Shown piece by piece: positions 45,042 through 54,168 of a DNA stretch of 64,000 nucleotides. The notes under the pieces are model-generated. The model made no database searches. It had not been told where the DNA came from and saw only the letters and a list, made by a program, of their open reading frames with translations. The first letter of the stretch is position 1; the number at the start of each line of letters is the position of its first letter. This DNA is from Rhizobium sp. BT04 (GTDB lineage: Bacteria; Pseudomonadota; Alphaproteobacteria; Rhizobiales; Rhizobiaceae): NCBI RefSeq assembly GCF_030053135.1, contig NZ_CP125652.1, positions 2,805,001 through 2,869,000 on the forward strand, written 5' to 3'. A program made the translations under genes and the position numbers.

Positions 45042-46028
45042 ATGAAACAAAGCTCCACTACCGGAGCGAAATATGGCCTATTGACCGGCCCACGGGCCGG
45101 GATTACCGATCGCATATTCTCGATTCCCGCCGGCATATCCGCCATCTGGTGCATTTCCGTGAAAAACTCCGTCAGCCTGGGCATTCTGCTCACGAGCGTC
45201 GCCTATATGGCGTTCACCTTCCATGACGCGATCATCAAGATCCTGACATCAACCATCCCGGTCTGGCAGATCCTGTTTTTCCGCAGTCTCACCATCCTCG
45301 TCGGTTGTCTCGCCTATGGCCGCGGCAAGCTCGTCCATCAAACGATGACATCGCCGATCATCAAGCCGATGATCGTCCGCAGCATCCTTCTTCTCTCTGC
45401 CTGGCTTTCCTATTATTCCGCCGCAAGCCGCCTGCAGCTGGCTGAAGTAACGACGCTTTATTACGCCGCACCCATCGTCGGCACCCTGCTTGCATGGCTT
45501 ATCCTGAAGGAGGAGGTCACGCCGGCGCGCTGGCTTGCCGTCGGCGTCGGCTTCGTCGGCGTGCTGATCGCCTGCAACCCGATCGGCCTTGCCATCTCCT
45601 GGCCGGTCTATCTGGCGCTGCAGGCAGCCGTCCTCTGGGCCTCCGCCATGGTGTTGCTGCGCAAGACCTCGCTGCACGAGAAGACCATCGTCCAGCTTGC
45701 CGTCTCCAACCTCTTTTTCCTTGTTATGACAGGCGTTGCCGTTCTCTATACGTGGCGGACGCCTGACATGACGCAGCTGGCGCTGCTCGTCGCCACCGGC
45801 GTTGTTGCCGGCGCGGCGCAGTTCGCCCTCTTCGAAGGCATGCGCCGGGCGCCCGTCTCCGTGCTTGCGCCATTCGAATACACGTCTCTCGTCTGGGCCT
45901 TCCTCCTCGGCTATCTGATCTGGGCCGATATCCCCACGCATAATGTCATCGCCGGCGCATGCATGATCCTCGGGGCCGGGTTGATCATCATCGTCAGCGA
46001 AAGGCTGCGCCGTCGCATCGCTGTCTGA
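45042..46028 (+). CDS. DMT superfamily permease (EamA)
   Basis: A membrane protein of up to 328 residues with ten predicted helices and two EamA repeats. Examples are LLTSVAYMAFTFHDAIIKIL and LLLSAWLSYYSAASRLQLAEV in the first half and ASAMVLLRKTSLHEKTIVQ in the second. These carriers export or import metabolites or amino acids; the substrate is unknown. The ATG at 45042 may be too far upstream: a GTG at 45159 begins VKNSVSLGILLT, where the conserved protein starts, and the first 39 residues look non-conserved. Confidence 0.85.
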   Translation: MKQSSTTGAKYGLLTGPRAGITDRIFSIPAGISAIWCISVKNSVSLGILLTSVAYMAFTFHDAIIKILTSTIPVWQILFFRSLTILVGCLAYGRGKLVHQTMTSPIIKPMIVRSILLLSAWLSYYSAASRLQLAEVTTLYYAAPIVGTLLAWLILKEEVTPARWLAVGVGFVGVLIACNPIGLAISWPVYLALQAAVLWASAMVLLRKTSLHEKTIVQLAVSNLFFLVMTGVAVLYTWRTPDMTQLALLVATGVVAGAAQFALFEGMRRAPVSVLAPFEYTSLVWAFLLGYLIWADIPTHNVIAGACMILGAGLIIIVSERLRRRIAV

Positions 46029-46182
46029 TGCGAATTTTCCAAGGGATTCCCGGCTCAACCGGCCGCTTGAGAAAAATATTTGCAGTTGCTGCTTTTATTC
46101 GCAGTTTTTTACGCTTCCTGCGCCCTAATTTTCTGCGAACTATCCCTCATCCGATGACAACCTCCCAAGGATGGATATAACA

Positions 46183-46956
46183 ATGAACTGGCTGAAAACC
46201 GTCGCTGCTGCCGCCCTCATTCAGGCTGCGGCCCTCTTGCCCGCCCATGCCGGCGAAAACCTCGCCGCCATTAAATCGGCCGGCGTCTTCAAGATCGGCA
46301 CCGAGGGCACCTATGCGCCCTTCACCTATCATGACGAAAGCGGCAAGCTCGTCGGCTTCGATGTCGAGATCGGCGAAGCCATCGCCGCCAAGCTCGGCGT
46401 CAAGGCCGAATTCGTCGAAGGCAAGTGGGACGGCCTGATCGCCGGCCTCGACGCCAAGCGCTACGACACCGTCATCAATCAGGTCGGCATCACCGAAGCC
46501 CGCAAGCAGAAATACGATTTCTCCGAGCCCTATATCGCATCCAAGGCCGTGCTGATCGCCCGCGACGGCGACGACAGCATCAAGTCCTTCGCCGACCTCA
46601 AGGGCAAAAAATCCGCCCAGTCGCTGACCAGCAACTTCGGCAAGCTCGCCACCGAAGCCGGCGCCGAACTCGTCGGCACCGATGGTTTCGACCAGTCGAT
46701 CCAGCTGGTGCTGACCAAGCGCGCCGATGCCACGATCAACGACAGCCTCTCCTTCCTCGACTTCAAGAAGCACAAGCCGGACGCGCCGGTGAAGATCGTC
46801 GCCGAGCAGGAAAATGCCGACTATTCCGGCGTCATCATCCGCAAGAACGAGCCGGAGCTGCTTGTCGAAATCAACAAGGCGCTTGCCGACATCAAGGCCG
46901 ACGGCACTTATAAGAAGATTGCCGACAAGTATTTCGGCCAGGACGTTTCCAAGTAA
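46183..46956 (+). CDS. Polar amino acid ABC transporter, substrate-binding protein
   Basis: A 257-residue periplasmic protein. The signal peptide MNWLKTVAAAALIQAAALL is cleaved near LPAHAGE. Family 3 binding motifs are FKIGTEGTYAPFTYHDESGKLVGFDVEIGEA (about 41-71) and WDGLIAGLDAKRYDTVIN. It captures an amino acid for the permease and ATPase encoded downstream. Specificity is not clear; cystine or a basic/polar amino acid is likely. ATG 46183 is used, with AAGGA 11 nt upstream. A 150-bp inverted repeat separates it from the permease gene. Confidence 0.92.
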   Translation: MNWLKTVAAAALIQAAALLPAHAGENLAAIKSAGVFKIGTEGTYAPFTYHDESGKLVGFDVEIGEAIAAKLGVKAEFVEGKWDGLIAGLDAKRYDTVINQVGITEARKQKYDFSEPYIASKAVLIARDGDDSIKSFADLKGKKSAQSLTSNFGKLATEAGAELVGTDGFDQSIQLVLTKRADATINDSLSFLDFKKHKPDAPVKIVAEQENADYSGVIIRKNEPELLVEINKALADIKADGTYKKIADKYFGQDVSK

Positions 46957-46974
46957 GCTTCGTTCAGGAAAAGT

Positions 46975-47127
46975 CCCCTCCCCAACCCCTCTCCACAAGG
47001 GGGAGGGGCTTCGATGCCGCACTGTTCTCATCTCAAAACAGCCTCTCAGCCAACAGGACGGTCGCTATTTGGTGCGCCGGGGCCTCCGCTAAGCCCCTCC
47101 CCCTTGTGGGGAGGGGTTGGGGAGGGG
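46975..47127. repeat. Long inverted repeat between binding protein and permease genes
   Basis: Two 37-nt arms (46975-47011 and 47091-47127) match as inverted copies with one mismatch, with 79 bp between. Each arm carries CCCCTCCCCAACCCC-type sequence. As RNA they would form a very stable hairpin, probably protecting the upstream mRNA and lowering permease expression. Confidence 0.85.
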
Positions 47128-47167
47128 TATGCCACTTCAACGTACCAACCGACGAGAGGGAACTCCC

Positions 47168-47848
47168 TTGGCGCACTGGCTCCAACTGATGGTGGAATCA
47201 CTCCCCTCGCTCCTTTGGGCTGGGTTGATCTTCACCATTCCGCTGACCCTGCTATCCTTCGTCTTCGGCCTCGCCCTCGGGCTCGCCACCGCGATCGCCC
47301 GGCTGTTCGGGCCGATGCCGCTTTCCGCCGTCGCCCGCTTCTATGTCTGGGTCATTCGCGGCACGCCGCTGCTCGTCCAGCTCTTCGTCATCTTCTACGG
47401 CCTGCCGAGCCTCGGTATTCTGCTCGATGCCTTTCCCGCCGCCCTGATCGGCTTTACCCTGAATATCGGCGCCTACAGCTCCGAGATCATCCGCGCCGTC
47501 ATTTCCTCGGTGCCGAAGGGCCAGTGGGAGGCCGCCTATTCGATCGGCATGAGCTGGCGCCAGGCGATGAGCCGCACCATCCTGCCGCAGGCCGCCCGCG
47601 TCGCCGTGCCGCCGCTGTCGAACACCTTCATCTCGCTGGTCAAGGACACCTCGCTTGCCGCCGCCATCACCGTGCCGGAACTCTTCCAGGCGGCGCAGCG
47701 CATCGTCGCCACCACCTATGAGCCGCTGATCCTCTATATCGAGGCGGCGCTGATCTATCTCGTCCTGAGCTCCGTCCTCTCGCAGCTGCAGGTGCGGTTG
47801 GAGCGCCGCTTCGCGCGTTACGGCGGCATGCTGGAGGCAAATGCATGA
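47168..47848 (+). CDS. Polar amino acid ABC transporter, permease
   Basis: A 226-residue inner-membrane protein of the HisM/GlnP type. The first helix is LLWAGLIFTIPLTLLSFVFG; the EAA loop is YSIGMSWRQAMSRTILPQAARVAVPPLSN (about 130-158). The start is most likely TTG 47168 with GAGAGGGA just upstream; the longer frame from 47117 reads through the inverted repeat and is not credible. The stop overlaps the ATPase start (ATGA). Confidence 0.9.
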   Translation: MAHWLQLMVESLPSLLWAGLIFTIPLTLLSFVFGLALGLATAIARLFGPMPLSAVARFYVWVIRGTPLLVQLFVIFYGLPSLGILLDAFPAALIGFTLNIGAYSSEIIRAVISSVPKGQWEAAYSIGMSWRQAMSRTILPQAARVAVPPLSNTFISLVKDTSLAAAITVPELFQAAQRIVATTYEPLILYIEAALIYLVLSSVLSQLQVRLERRFARYGGMLEANA

Positions 47849-48606
47849 TCGAGCTTTCCAACATCGAAAAGCGCTTCGGCGATGCGGTTATCCTGAAAGA
47901 TATCAGAATCCGCATCCCTGAAGGCAGCGTCACCGCGCTAGTCGGGCCGTCCGGCGGCGGGAAGAGCACGCTGCTACGCTGCATCAACCTGCTCGAAATC
48001 CCGACCGCCGGTTCCATCCGCCTCGGAGAGGAAACGCTGGCCTTTGCGCCGGGCAAACGAACGAGCTGGTCGGCGATCCAGAAGATCCGCCGCCAGACCG
48101 GCATGGTCTTCCAGAACTTCCAGCTTTTCCCGCATCAGACCGCGATCGAGAATGTCATGGAAGGCCTGGTCACGGTGTTGAGATGGCCGCGAGAAAAGGC
48201 CCGCGAGCGCGCCATGGAGCTGCTGGCCAAGGTCGGCATGACCGAAAAGGCGAACGCCTGGCCCTCAACGCTTTCAGGCGGCCAGCAGCAGCGTGTGGCG
48301 ATTGCCCGGGCGCTGGCGCCGTCGCCGCGCGTGCTTCTTTGCGACGAGCCGACCTCGGCGCTTGATCCGGAGCTTTCGGCCGAGGTGGTCGATGTGCTCG
48401 GCCGTTTGGCCGGAGAAGGCACGACGATGGTGATGGCGACCCATGATCTCAGGCTTGCCTCGAAAATCGCCAATGACGTCGTCTTCCTGGAAGCCGGAAG
48501 CGTGGTGGAAACGGGCAGCGCCAAGGCGATCTTCAATACGCCCCAGCGCGAACGCACCAAGCGCTTCATCTCGACGATCAACGCCGCCCATACCTACGAT
48601 ATCTGA
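47845..48606 (+). CDS. Polar amino acid ABC transporter, ATPase
   Basis: A 253-residue ABC ATPase. Walker A is GPSGGGKSTLL (about 34-44), the signature LSGGQQQRVAIARAL and Walker B VLLCDEPTSALDPEL; the H-loop is MATHDLRLA. It drives import by the permease encoded just upstream, with which it is translationally coupled. All intact motifs contrast with the degenerate ABC protein at 15714. Its substrate is shared with the binding protein above. Confidence 0.95.
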   Translation: MIELSNIEKRFGDAVILKDIRIRIPEGSVTALVGPSGGGKSTLLRCINLLEIPTAGSIRLGEETLAFAPGKRTSWSAIQKIRRQTGMVFQNFQLFPHQTAIENVMEGLVTVLRWPREKARERAMELLAKVGMTEKANAWPSTLSGGQQQRVAIARALAPSPRVLLCDEPTSALDPELSAEVVDVLGRLAGEGTTMVMATHDLRLASKIANDVVFLEAGSVVETGSAKAIFNTPQRERTKRFISTINAAHTYDI

Positions 48607-48608
48607 GA

Positions 48609-48638
48609 CAATGCCGGGATGCGAACATCCCGGCATTG
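48609..48638. terminator. Hairpin between convergent ABC and reductase genes
   Basis: A perfect 13-bp stem, CAATGCCGGGATG / CATCCCGGCATTG, with a CGAA loop. No T-run follows on either strand, so it may act as a weak bidirectional terminator or protect 3' ends. Confidence 0.6.
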
Positions 48639-48650
48639 CTGGAACTGCAA

Positions 48651-49223
48651 TCAGGAGGCCGTGACGACGGCGCGCGCAGCCTTGAGCGCATTGCCCCACC
48701 AGGTGATCTGGTCGAGCAGGTTCTTGCCAGCCTCGTTGAGATGCGCGTAATCCCCCAGGCTCTTGCCCTCCTTGAGAACGGCAAGATATTCGCTGAATGC
48801 GATGTGGACGCCGGTCTTGACGGAAGCGGCACTCATTTCCACGAAGATCAGACGAAGCTGCTCGACCGCACGTGCGCCGCCGACGCCGCCATAACCGACG
48901 AAACCGACCGGCTTCTGGATGAATTCGCCGAGATCGATCGCATTCTTCAAAACAGCCGTCGGCGCATGGTTGTATTCGGCGACGGTGAATATGAAGCCAT
49001 CGAATTCGCGCAGCTTCTTCTTCCAGCGCTCGGCGGATTCGCTTTCAGCCGTCGTGGCGCGCTCTTCGCCAAAGAAATGCATGGGATAGTCGAGAAGATC
49101 GAGAATCTCGACTTCGAGATCGGAGCGCTGGCTGACCAGTTCGGCGATCCACTTGGCCGGATGTTCGGCGAAACGGCCAATACGCGTGCTGCCGACAATG
49201 ACGGCAATCTTCAGCTTACTCAT
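48651..49223 (-). CDS. NADPH-dependent FMN reductase family protein
   Basis: A 190-residue flavodoxin-fold protein starting MSKLKIAVIVGSTRIGRFAEH. The loop GSTRxGR binds the FMN phosphate; FIFTVAEYNHAPTAVLKNAID (about 75-95) is the typical flavin/NADPH site. It reduces FMN or quinones with NADPH. It converges with the ABC importer and is on its own. ATG 49223 lies 10 nt after AGGA. Confidence 0.9.
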   Translation of the reverse strand: MSKLKIAVIVGSTRIGRFAEHPAKWIAELVSQRSDLEVEILDLLDYPMHFFGEERATTAESESAERWKKKLREFDGFIFTVAEYNHAPTAVLKNAIDLGEFIQKPVGFVGYGGVGGARAVEQLRLIFVEMSAASVKTGVHIAFSEYLAVLKEGKSLGDYAHLNEAGKNLLDQITWWGNALKAARAVVTAS

Positions 49224-49413
49224 GGAGATGGTGTCCTGATTGGTCTTGGGGGCGGATGGAGGGAGTGCCAATCTATGAGAAAACCTCCTCGCCGGGCAAG
49301 GCGAGGAAGCCGCTGACGCTTCGAAAAATCAGCTTTTTTGTCAGACCGACCGTACACAATCGGGTGATCGGCAGCATGGCCGAATGCAACCTTTCGGAAA
49401 CAATCGGCGCCGC

Positions 49414-52400
49414 TCACCCACCGTAAACGACGAGCAGGTCCTTGGCATCGATCTGGTCGCCGGCGCGTACCAGCACCTCGGAAATCGAGCCGTCCTTTTC
49501 CGCATGCAGCGCCGTTTCCATCTTCATCGCCTCGATGGAAACGAGCACATCGCCGGCGCTGACGGCCTGGCCGGGCGAGACGAAGACACGTGAGATGACA
49601 CCCGGCATCGGCGCACCGACATGGACGGCATTGCCCGGTTCGGCCTTGCGGCGGACCGCGGCACCCGTCGCCCCATGGGCCCGGTCCGGCACCTTGATGC
49701 GACGCGGCTGGCCATTGAGCTCGAAGAAGATGGTGACCATGCCCTGGCTGTCGGTCGCGCTCATCGCCTGGTTGACGATGACGAGAGTCTTGCCACGTTC
49801 GATATCGGCAAACAGCTCCTCGCCATCCTTAAGGCCGTAGAAATAGGCCGGCGTCGGCAGCACCGAGACCGGGCCGTAGGTATCGGAGGCTAGTGCAAAG
49901 TCGGTGAAGACTTTCGGATACATCAGATAGGAGGCGAATTCGAAGTCGCTGACCTCGCGCTCCAGCTTGGTCTCAATGACCTTACGCTCGGCATCGAGAT
50001 CGGCCTCCTTGAGCAGCGAGCCGGGACGCACCGTATAGGGCCTGTCGCCCTTCAGCGCCTTCTTCTGCAGCGCTGCCGGCCATCCCGACGGCGGCTGGCC
50101 AAGATCGCCCTTCAGCATCGAGACCACCGATTCCGGGAAGGAGACTTCGCGGTCCGGGCTGATGACGTCGGCGACCGTCAGATCCTGGCTGACCATCATC
50201 AGCGCCATGTCGCCGACCACCTTGGAAGACGGCGTCACCTTGACGATATCGCCGAACATCTGGTTGGCGTCGGCATAGGCCTGCGCCACCCGATGCCAGC
50301 GGGTTTCGAGGCCGAGCGAACGGGCCTGCTCCTTGAGATTGGTGAACTGCCCGCCGGGCATTTCATGCAGATAGACTTCCGATGCCGGACCCTTCAGATC
50401 GCTTTCGAAGGCGGCATACTGGTTGCGCACCGCTTCCCAATAGAAGGAGATGCGGCGGATCCATTCCGGATCGAGGCCCGGATCGCGTTCGGTGCCGCGC
50501 AACGCCTCGACGATCGAGCCGAGACAGGGCTGCGAGGTATTGCCGGACAGCGCATCCATGGCCGCATCGACCGCATCGACGCCGGCATCGACGGCGGCAA
50601 GCACAGTCGCCGCCGCAATTCCCGACGTATCATGGGTATGGAAATGGATCGGCAGGCCGGTCGCTTCGCGCAGCGCCTTGAACAGAACCTTGGCCGCCGC
50701 GGGCTTCAGCAGGCCCGCCATATCCTTGAGCGCGATGATGTGGGCGCCGGCCTTCTCGAGTTCGACCGCAAGGTCGGTATAATATTTCAGGTCGTATTTC
50801 GGGCGGGCCGAATTGAGGATATCGCCGGTATAGCAAATCGCCGCCTCGCAGAGCTTGTTCTCCTCGGCAATGGCATCCATCGACACCCGCATGTTCTCGA
50901 CCCAGTTCAGGCAGTCGAAAACGCGGAAGAGATCGATGCCGCCCTTGGCCGCCTGGCGGACGAAATATTTGACGACATTGTCGGGATAGTTGGTGTAGCC
51001 GACGCCATTGGCGCCGCGCAGCAGCATCTGCAGCAGCAGGTTCGGCGCCCCCTCGCGGATCAGCGCCAGCCGCTCCCACGGATCCTCGGTCAGGAAGCGC
51101 ATCGAAACGTCGAAGGTCGCCCCGCCCCAGCATTCGAGCGACAGGAGGTTCGGCAGCGCATGCGCATAGGTGCCGGCGATGCGGGCGATGTCATAGGTGC
51201 GCATGCGGGTGGCGAGCAGCGACTGATGGCCGTCGCGCATCGTCGTGTCGGTCAGAAGCACGCGCTTCTCGTTGCGCATCCATTCGCCGAATTTCTTCGG
51301 GCCGAGCGTGTCGAGCAGCTGCTTGGTGCCGTCCTTGACGGTGTTGCCGTTGGCGTAGGGCACCACCGGCTGGGCGGCATTGTCAAGCGGCCGCGGCCTG
51401 TCCTTGGCCTCGGGATGGCCGTTGACGGTGACATCGGCGAGATAGGTCAGAAGCTTCGTCGCGCGGTCCTGGCGCTTGACCTGCTGGAAGAGTTCCGGCG
51501 TCGTGTCGATGAAGCGGGTCGTGTAGCTGTTGTCACGGAATTTCGGATGGCCGATGATCGCTTCGAGGAAGGTCAGGTTGGTGGCGACGCCGCGGATACG
51601 GAATTCGCGCAGCGCCCGGTCCATACGGGAAATCGCCTCGGACGGATTGGGCGCCCAGGCCGTCACCTTGACGAGCAGCGGATCGTAGTAGCGGGTGATG
51701 ATCGCGCCGGAATAGGAGGTGCCGCCGTCGAGGCGGATGCCGAAACCGGAGGCCGAGCGATAGGCGGTGATGCGGCCGTAATCCGGAATGAAATTGTGCT
51801 CCGGATCTTCCGTGGTGATGCGGCACTGCAGCGCGTGGCCGTTGAGGCGGATGTCGGCTTGCGCGGGAACGCCCGATTCCGGCGTGCCGATCGCAAAGCC
51901 GTCGAGAATGTGGATCTGCGCCTTGACGATGTCGATGCCGGTGACGACTTCGGTCACCGTATGTTCGACCTGGATGCGCGGATTGACCTCGATGAAATAG
52001 AATTTGCCGGTATCGGCATCCATCAGATATTCGACGGTACCGGCGCCGACATAGTTGGTCGCCGCTGCAATCTTCAGCGAATAGGCGGCAAGCTCCTGGC
52101 GCTGCGCTTCCGAGAGGTAGGGCGCCGGCGCGCGCTCGACGACCTTCTGGTTGCGGCGCTGGATCGAGCAGTCACGTTCGAACAGATGCACGACATTGCC
52201 GTGCGTATCGCCGAGAACCTGGCTTTCGACGTGGCGGGCGCGCTCGACGAGCTTTTCCAAATAGACCTCGTCCTTGCCGAAGGCGGCCATCGCCTCACGC
52301 TTGGCCTCCGTCACTTCGCGGGCAAGGTCCTTCGGATCGCGGATGGCGCGCATGCCGCGCCCGCCGCCGCCCCAGGAGGCCTTCAGCATGACGGGATAGC

Positions 52401-52878
52401 CGATCTCCTCGGCCATCTTTGCCACTTCCTTCATATCGTCCGGCAGCGGCCCGGTGGCCGGCACCACAGGCACGCCGACCGAGATCGCCAGGTTGCGCGC
52501 CGCAACCTTGTTGCCGAGCTGCCGCATTGTATCGGCCTTCGGGCCGATGAAGATAATGCCGGCCTCGTTGCAGGCATCGACGAATTCGGGGCTTTCCGAC
52601 AGCAGGCCGTAGCCGGGATGAATGGCGTCGGCGCCCGAGAGCTTGGCAACGCGGATCACCTCATCGATCGACAGATAACTTTCGATCGGGCCCATGTCCT
52701 TGGCAAGATGCGGGCCGCGGCCGACCTGATAGCTCTCGTCCGCCTTGAAGCGGTGCAGCGCCAGCTTGTCTTCCTCCGCCCAGATCGCCACTGTTTTTAT
52801 TCCAAGCTCGTTGGCCGCGCGGAACACGCGAATGGCAATTTCGGAGCGATTGGCAACGAGAATCTTGGAAATGGGCAA
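49414..52878 (-). CDS. pyc: Pyruvate carboxylase
   Basis: A 1154-residue biotin enzyme, of full family length. The biotin carboxylase domain (about 1-455) has KASWGGGGRGMR and EVNPRIQVEHTVTE. The carboxyltransferase domain (about 535-800) opens LLTDTTMRDGHQSLLATRMR. The C-terminal carrier domain has the biotinyl-Lys in SIEAMKMETALH. It turns pyruvate, bicarbonate and ATP into oxaloacetate, an anaplerotic step needed for growth on sugars. expR lies upstream on the same strand and ndvA beyond, the order known in Sinorhizobium meliloti. Confidence 0.97.
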   Translation of the reverse strand: MPISKILVANRSEIAIRVFRAANELGIKTVAIWAEEDKLALHRFKADESYQVGRGPHLAKDMGPIESYLSIDEVIRVAKLSGADAIHPGYGLLSESPEFVDACNEAGIIFIGPKADTMRQLGNKVAARNLAISVGVPVVPATGPLPDDMKEVAKMAEEIGYPVMLKASWGGGGRGMRAIRDPKDLAREVTEAKREAMAAFGKDEVYLEKLVERARHVESQVLGDTHGNVVHLFERDCSIQRRNQKVVERAPAPYLSEAQRQELAAYSLKIAAATNYVGAGTVEYLMDADTGKFYFIEVNPRIQVEHTVTEVVTGIDIVKAQIHILDGFAIGTPESGVPAQADIRLNGHALQCRITTEDPEHNFIPDYGRITAYRSASGFGIRLDGGTSYSGAIITRYYDPLLVKVTAWAPNPSEAISRMDRALREFRIRGVATNLTFLEAIIGHPKFRDNSYTTRFIDTTPELFQQVKRQDRATKLLTYLADVTVNGHPEAKDRPRPLDNAAQPVVPYANGNTVKDGTKQLLDTLGPKKFGEWMRNEKRVLLTDTTMRDGHQSLLATRMRTYDIARIAGTYAHALPNLLSLECWGGATFDVSMRFLTEDPWERLALIREGAPNLLLQMLLRGANGVGYTNYPDNVVKYFVRQAAKGGIDLFRVFDCLNWVENMRVSMDAIAEENKLCEAAICYTGDILNSARPKYDLKYYTDLAVELEKAGAHIIALKDMAGLLKPAAAKVLFKALREATGLPIHFHTHDTSGIAAATVLAAVDAGVDAVDAAMDALSGNTSQPCLGSIVEALRGTERDPGLDPEWIRRISFYWEAVRNQYAAFESDLKGPASEVYLHEMPGGQFTNLKEQARSLGLETRWHRVAQAYADANQMFGDIVKVTPSSKVVGDMALMMVSQDLTVADVISPDREVSFPESVVSMLKGDLGQPPSGWPAALQKKALKGDRPYTVRPGSLLKEADLDAERKVIETKLEREVSDFEFASYLMYPKVFTDFALASDTYGPVSVLPTPAYFYGLKDGEELFADIERGKTLVIVNQAMSATDSQGMVTIFFELNGQPRRIKVPDRAHGATGAAVRRKAEPGNAVHVGAPMPGVISRVFVSPGQAVSAGDVLVSIEAMKMETALHAEKDGSISEVLVRAGDQIDAKDLLVVYGG

Positions 52879-53094
52879 AACGGTCTCCTCAGACGTTCAG
52901 ACGCGGGCATGCTGCACCCGCGAAGGAAATTCTTAACTTCTTGTCACAGGAAGTTCAATTTCTCTTGCGACTGCGAAATGCAATTTCTCGCCATTTTGGA
53001 TGCGAATGATATCAGGCCATGCCGGTTTAAATCTGAGACCTTATTTAAATCAAAGAAGTAACATGAAAACCGCTGATACTTTCGGCACCAGCCT

Positions 53095-53850
53095 CTAGCG
53101 TATCAGACCGTGACGAAACGCAAGCGCCACCGCCTGCTGCCGGTTTTTCGCCTTCAGCTTGTTCTGCAGGCCGTTCATATACCAGTCGACGGTGTGGTTT
53201 GAGATCTTCAACATCTTGCTGATTTCTATCGAAGTCATGCCTTCGGCGAGATAATGCAGGATTTCCATTTCGCGTCGCGTCAGCGGCGTATCGGCCGGCA
53301 GCACGGTTTCCAGCGCCTCAGCCTCGCCTCTCAGCTCGAGCAATCGCCAGAAGGACTTGCGTGCCACCGCCTCGAACAGGGCGATCTCCATCGGTGACAG
53401 CTCGACGGGCTTGCCGGCGAGACTGAGGCTGCCGAGAATGCCGTTCCGTCCGTGGATCGGAAAGATGTAACCGTCTTCCAGTCCGTGACCGAAAGCATCG
53501 ACCATCATCTGCTCCATACGGCGCTGCTGCGCATCCTTGCGGAAGGCTGCCAAGCTTTCCCGCCAGCTGAAAGGCCGCTGCGCATGGGCGAGGTAGCGCA
53601 CCATCGGATCGATCAGGACATATTTTTTCGCGGTATAAATCTGCGGCCATTGTTCCGGCCAGCGGCCGGCAAGCGCCGCAGCCCAGGGTTCCGGAATCTG
53701 CTGTGCCGGATTCTGCGGCAAATGGCGCAGTAGGCCGTAATATTCGAAGCCGCAATCGCGGATGACATGCTCCAGCTCGGTGACGACAGCTTGAGGATTT
53801 GACGATTCTCCCAGAACGATAAGCAATTGAATTAACGATGTAATATTCAC
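53095..53850 (-). CDS. expR: LuxR-family quorum-sensing regulator (ExpR)
   Basis: A 251-residue protein starting (GTG) VNITSLIQLLIVLG, with AAGGGG 6 nt upstream; this start matches ExpR better than ATG 53904. The N-terminal autoinducer-binding domain has RWPEQWPQIYTAKKYVLIDP (about 64-83) and DGYIFPIHGRNG. The C-terminal helix-turn-helix is LAEGMTSIEISKMLKISNHTVDWYMNGLQ (about 205-233). No luxI synthase is nearby, so it is a solo receptor. The gene order pyc - expR - ndvA equals that of S. meliloti, where ExpR with acyl-homoserine lactone controls exopolysaccharide and motility. Confidence 0.88.
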   Translation of the reverse strand: MNITSLIQLLIVLGESSNPQAVVTELEHVIRDCGFEYYGLLRHLPQNPAQQIPEPWAAALAGRWPEQWPQIYTAKKYVLIDPMVRYLAHAQRPFSWRESLAAFRKDAQQRRMEQMMVDAFGHGLEDGYIFPIHGRNGILGSLSLAGKPVELSPMEIALFEAVARKSFWRLLELRGEAEALETVLPADTPLTRREMEILHYLAEGMTSIEISKMLKISNHTVDWYMNGLQNKLKAKNRQQAVALAFRHGLIR

Positions 53851-54168
53851 AAAGCGCCCCTTGTCCGGACCGGTGCCCGCATCGAGGCCGTCGGCGGCTT
53901 TCACATTGTCGCGAAACGGTCTTCTTCAAAAAATGCAGTCTCTAATTTAATGCTGCGCTAAACATTTATTAAAATGCAAGCGCAAATTGTTGCGGGGATA
54001 TAGCCGAGCAATAATTTGAGCGCCAGGGTTATCTCGTCGCATCCTGGGATAGCACGATCGGGTAATCGTCGCGGGATTGAACCCTGAATACGCCGTTAAT
54101 CGCCGGTTCAGGTAACCTTTTGTAGCATCGCATCATCCCGTTTTTCGCAGATGCACAAGAGGTTCGAC

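Noticed and set aside
50293..53061. 922-codon open frame on the plus strand
   Set aside because: It lies antisense to pyruvate carboxylase, whose protein is unmistakable. Long antisense frames are common in high-GC DNA; the translation has no family motif.
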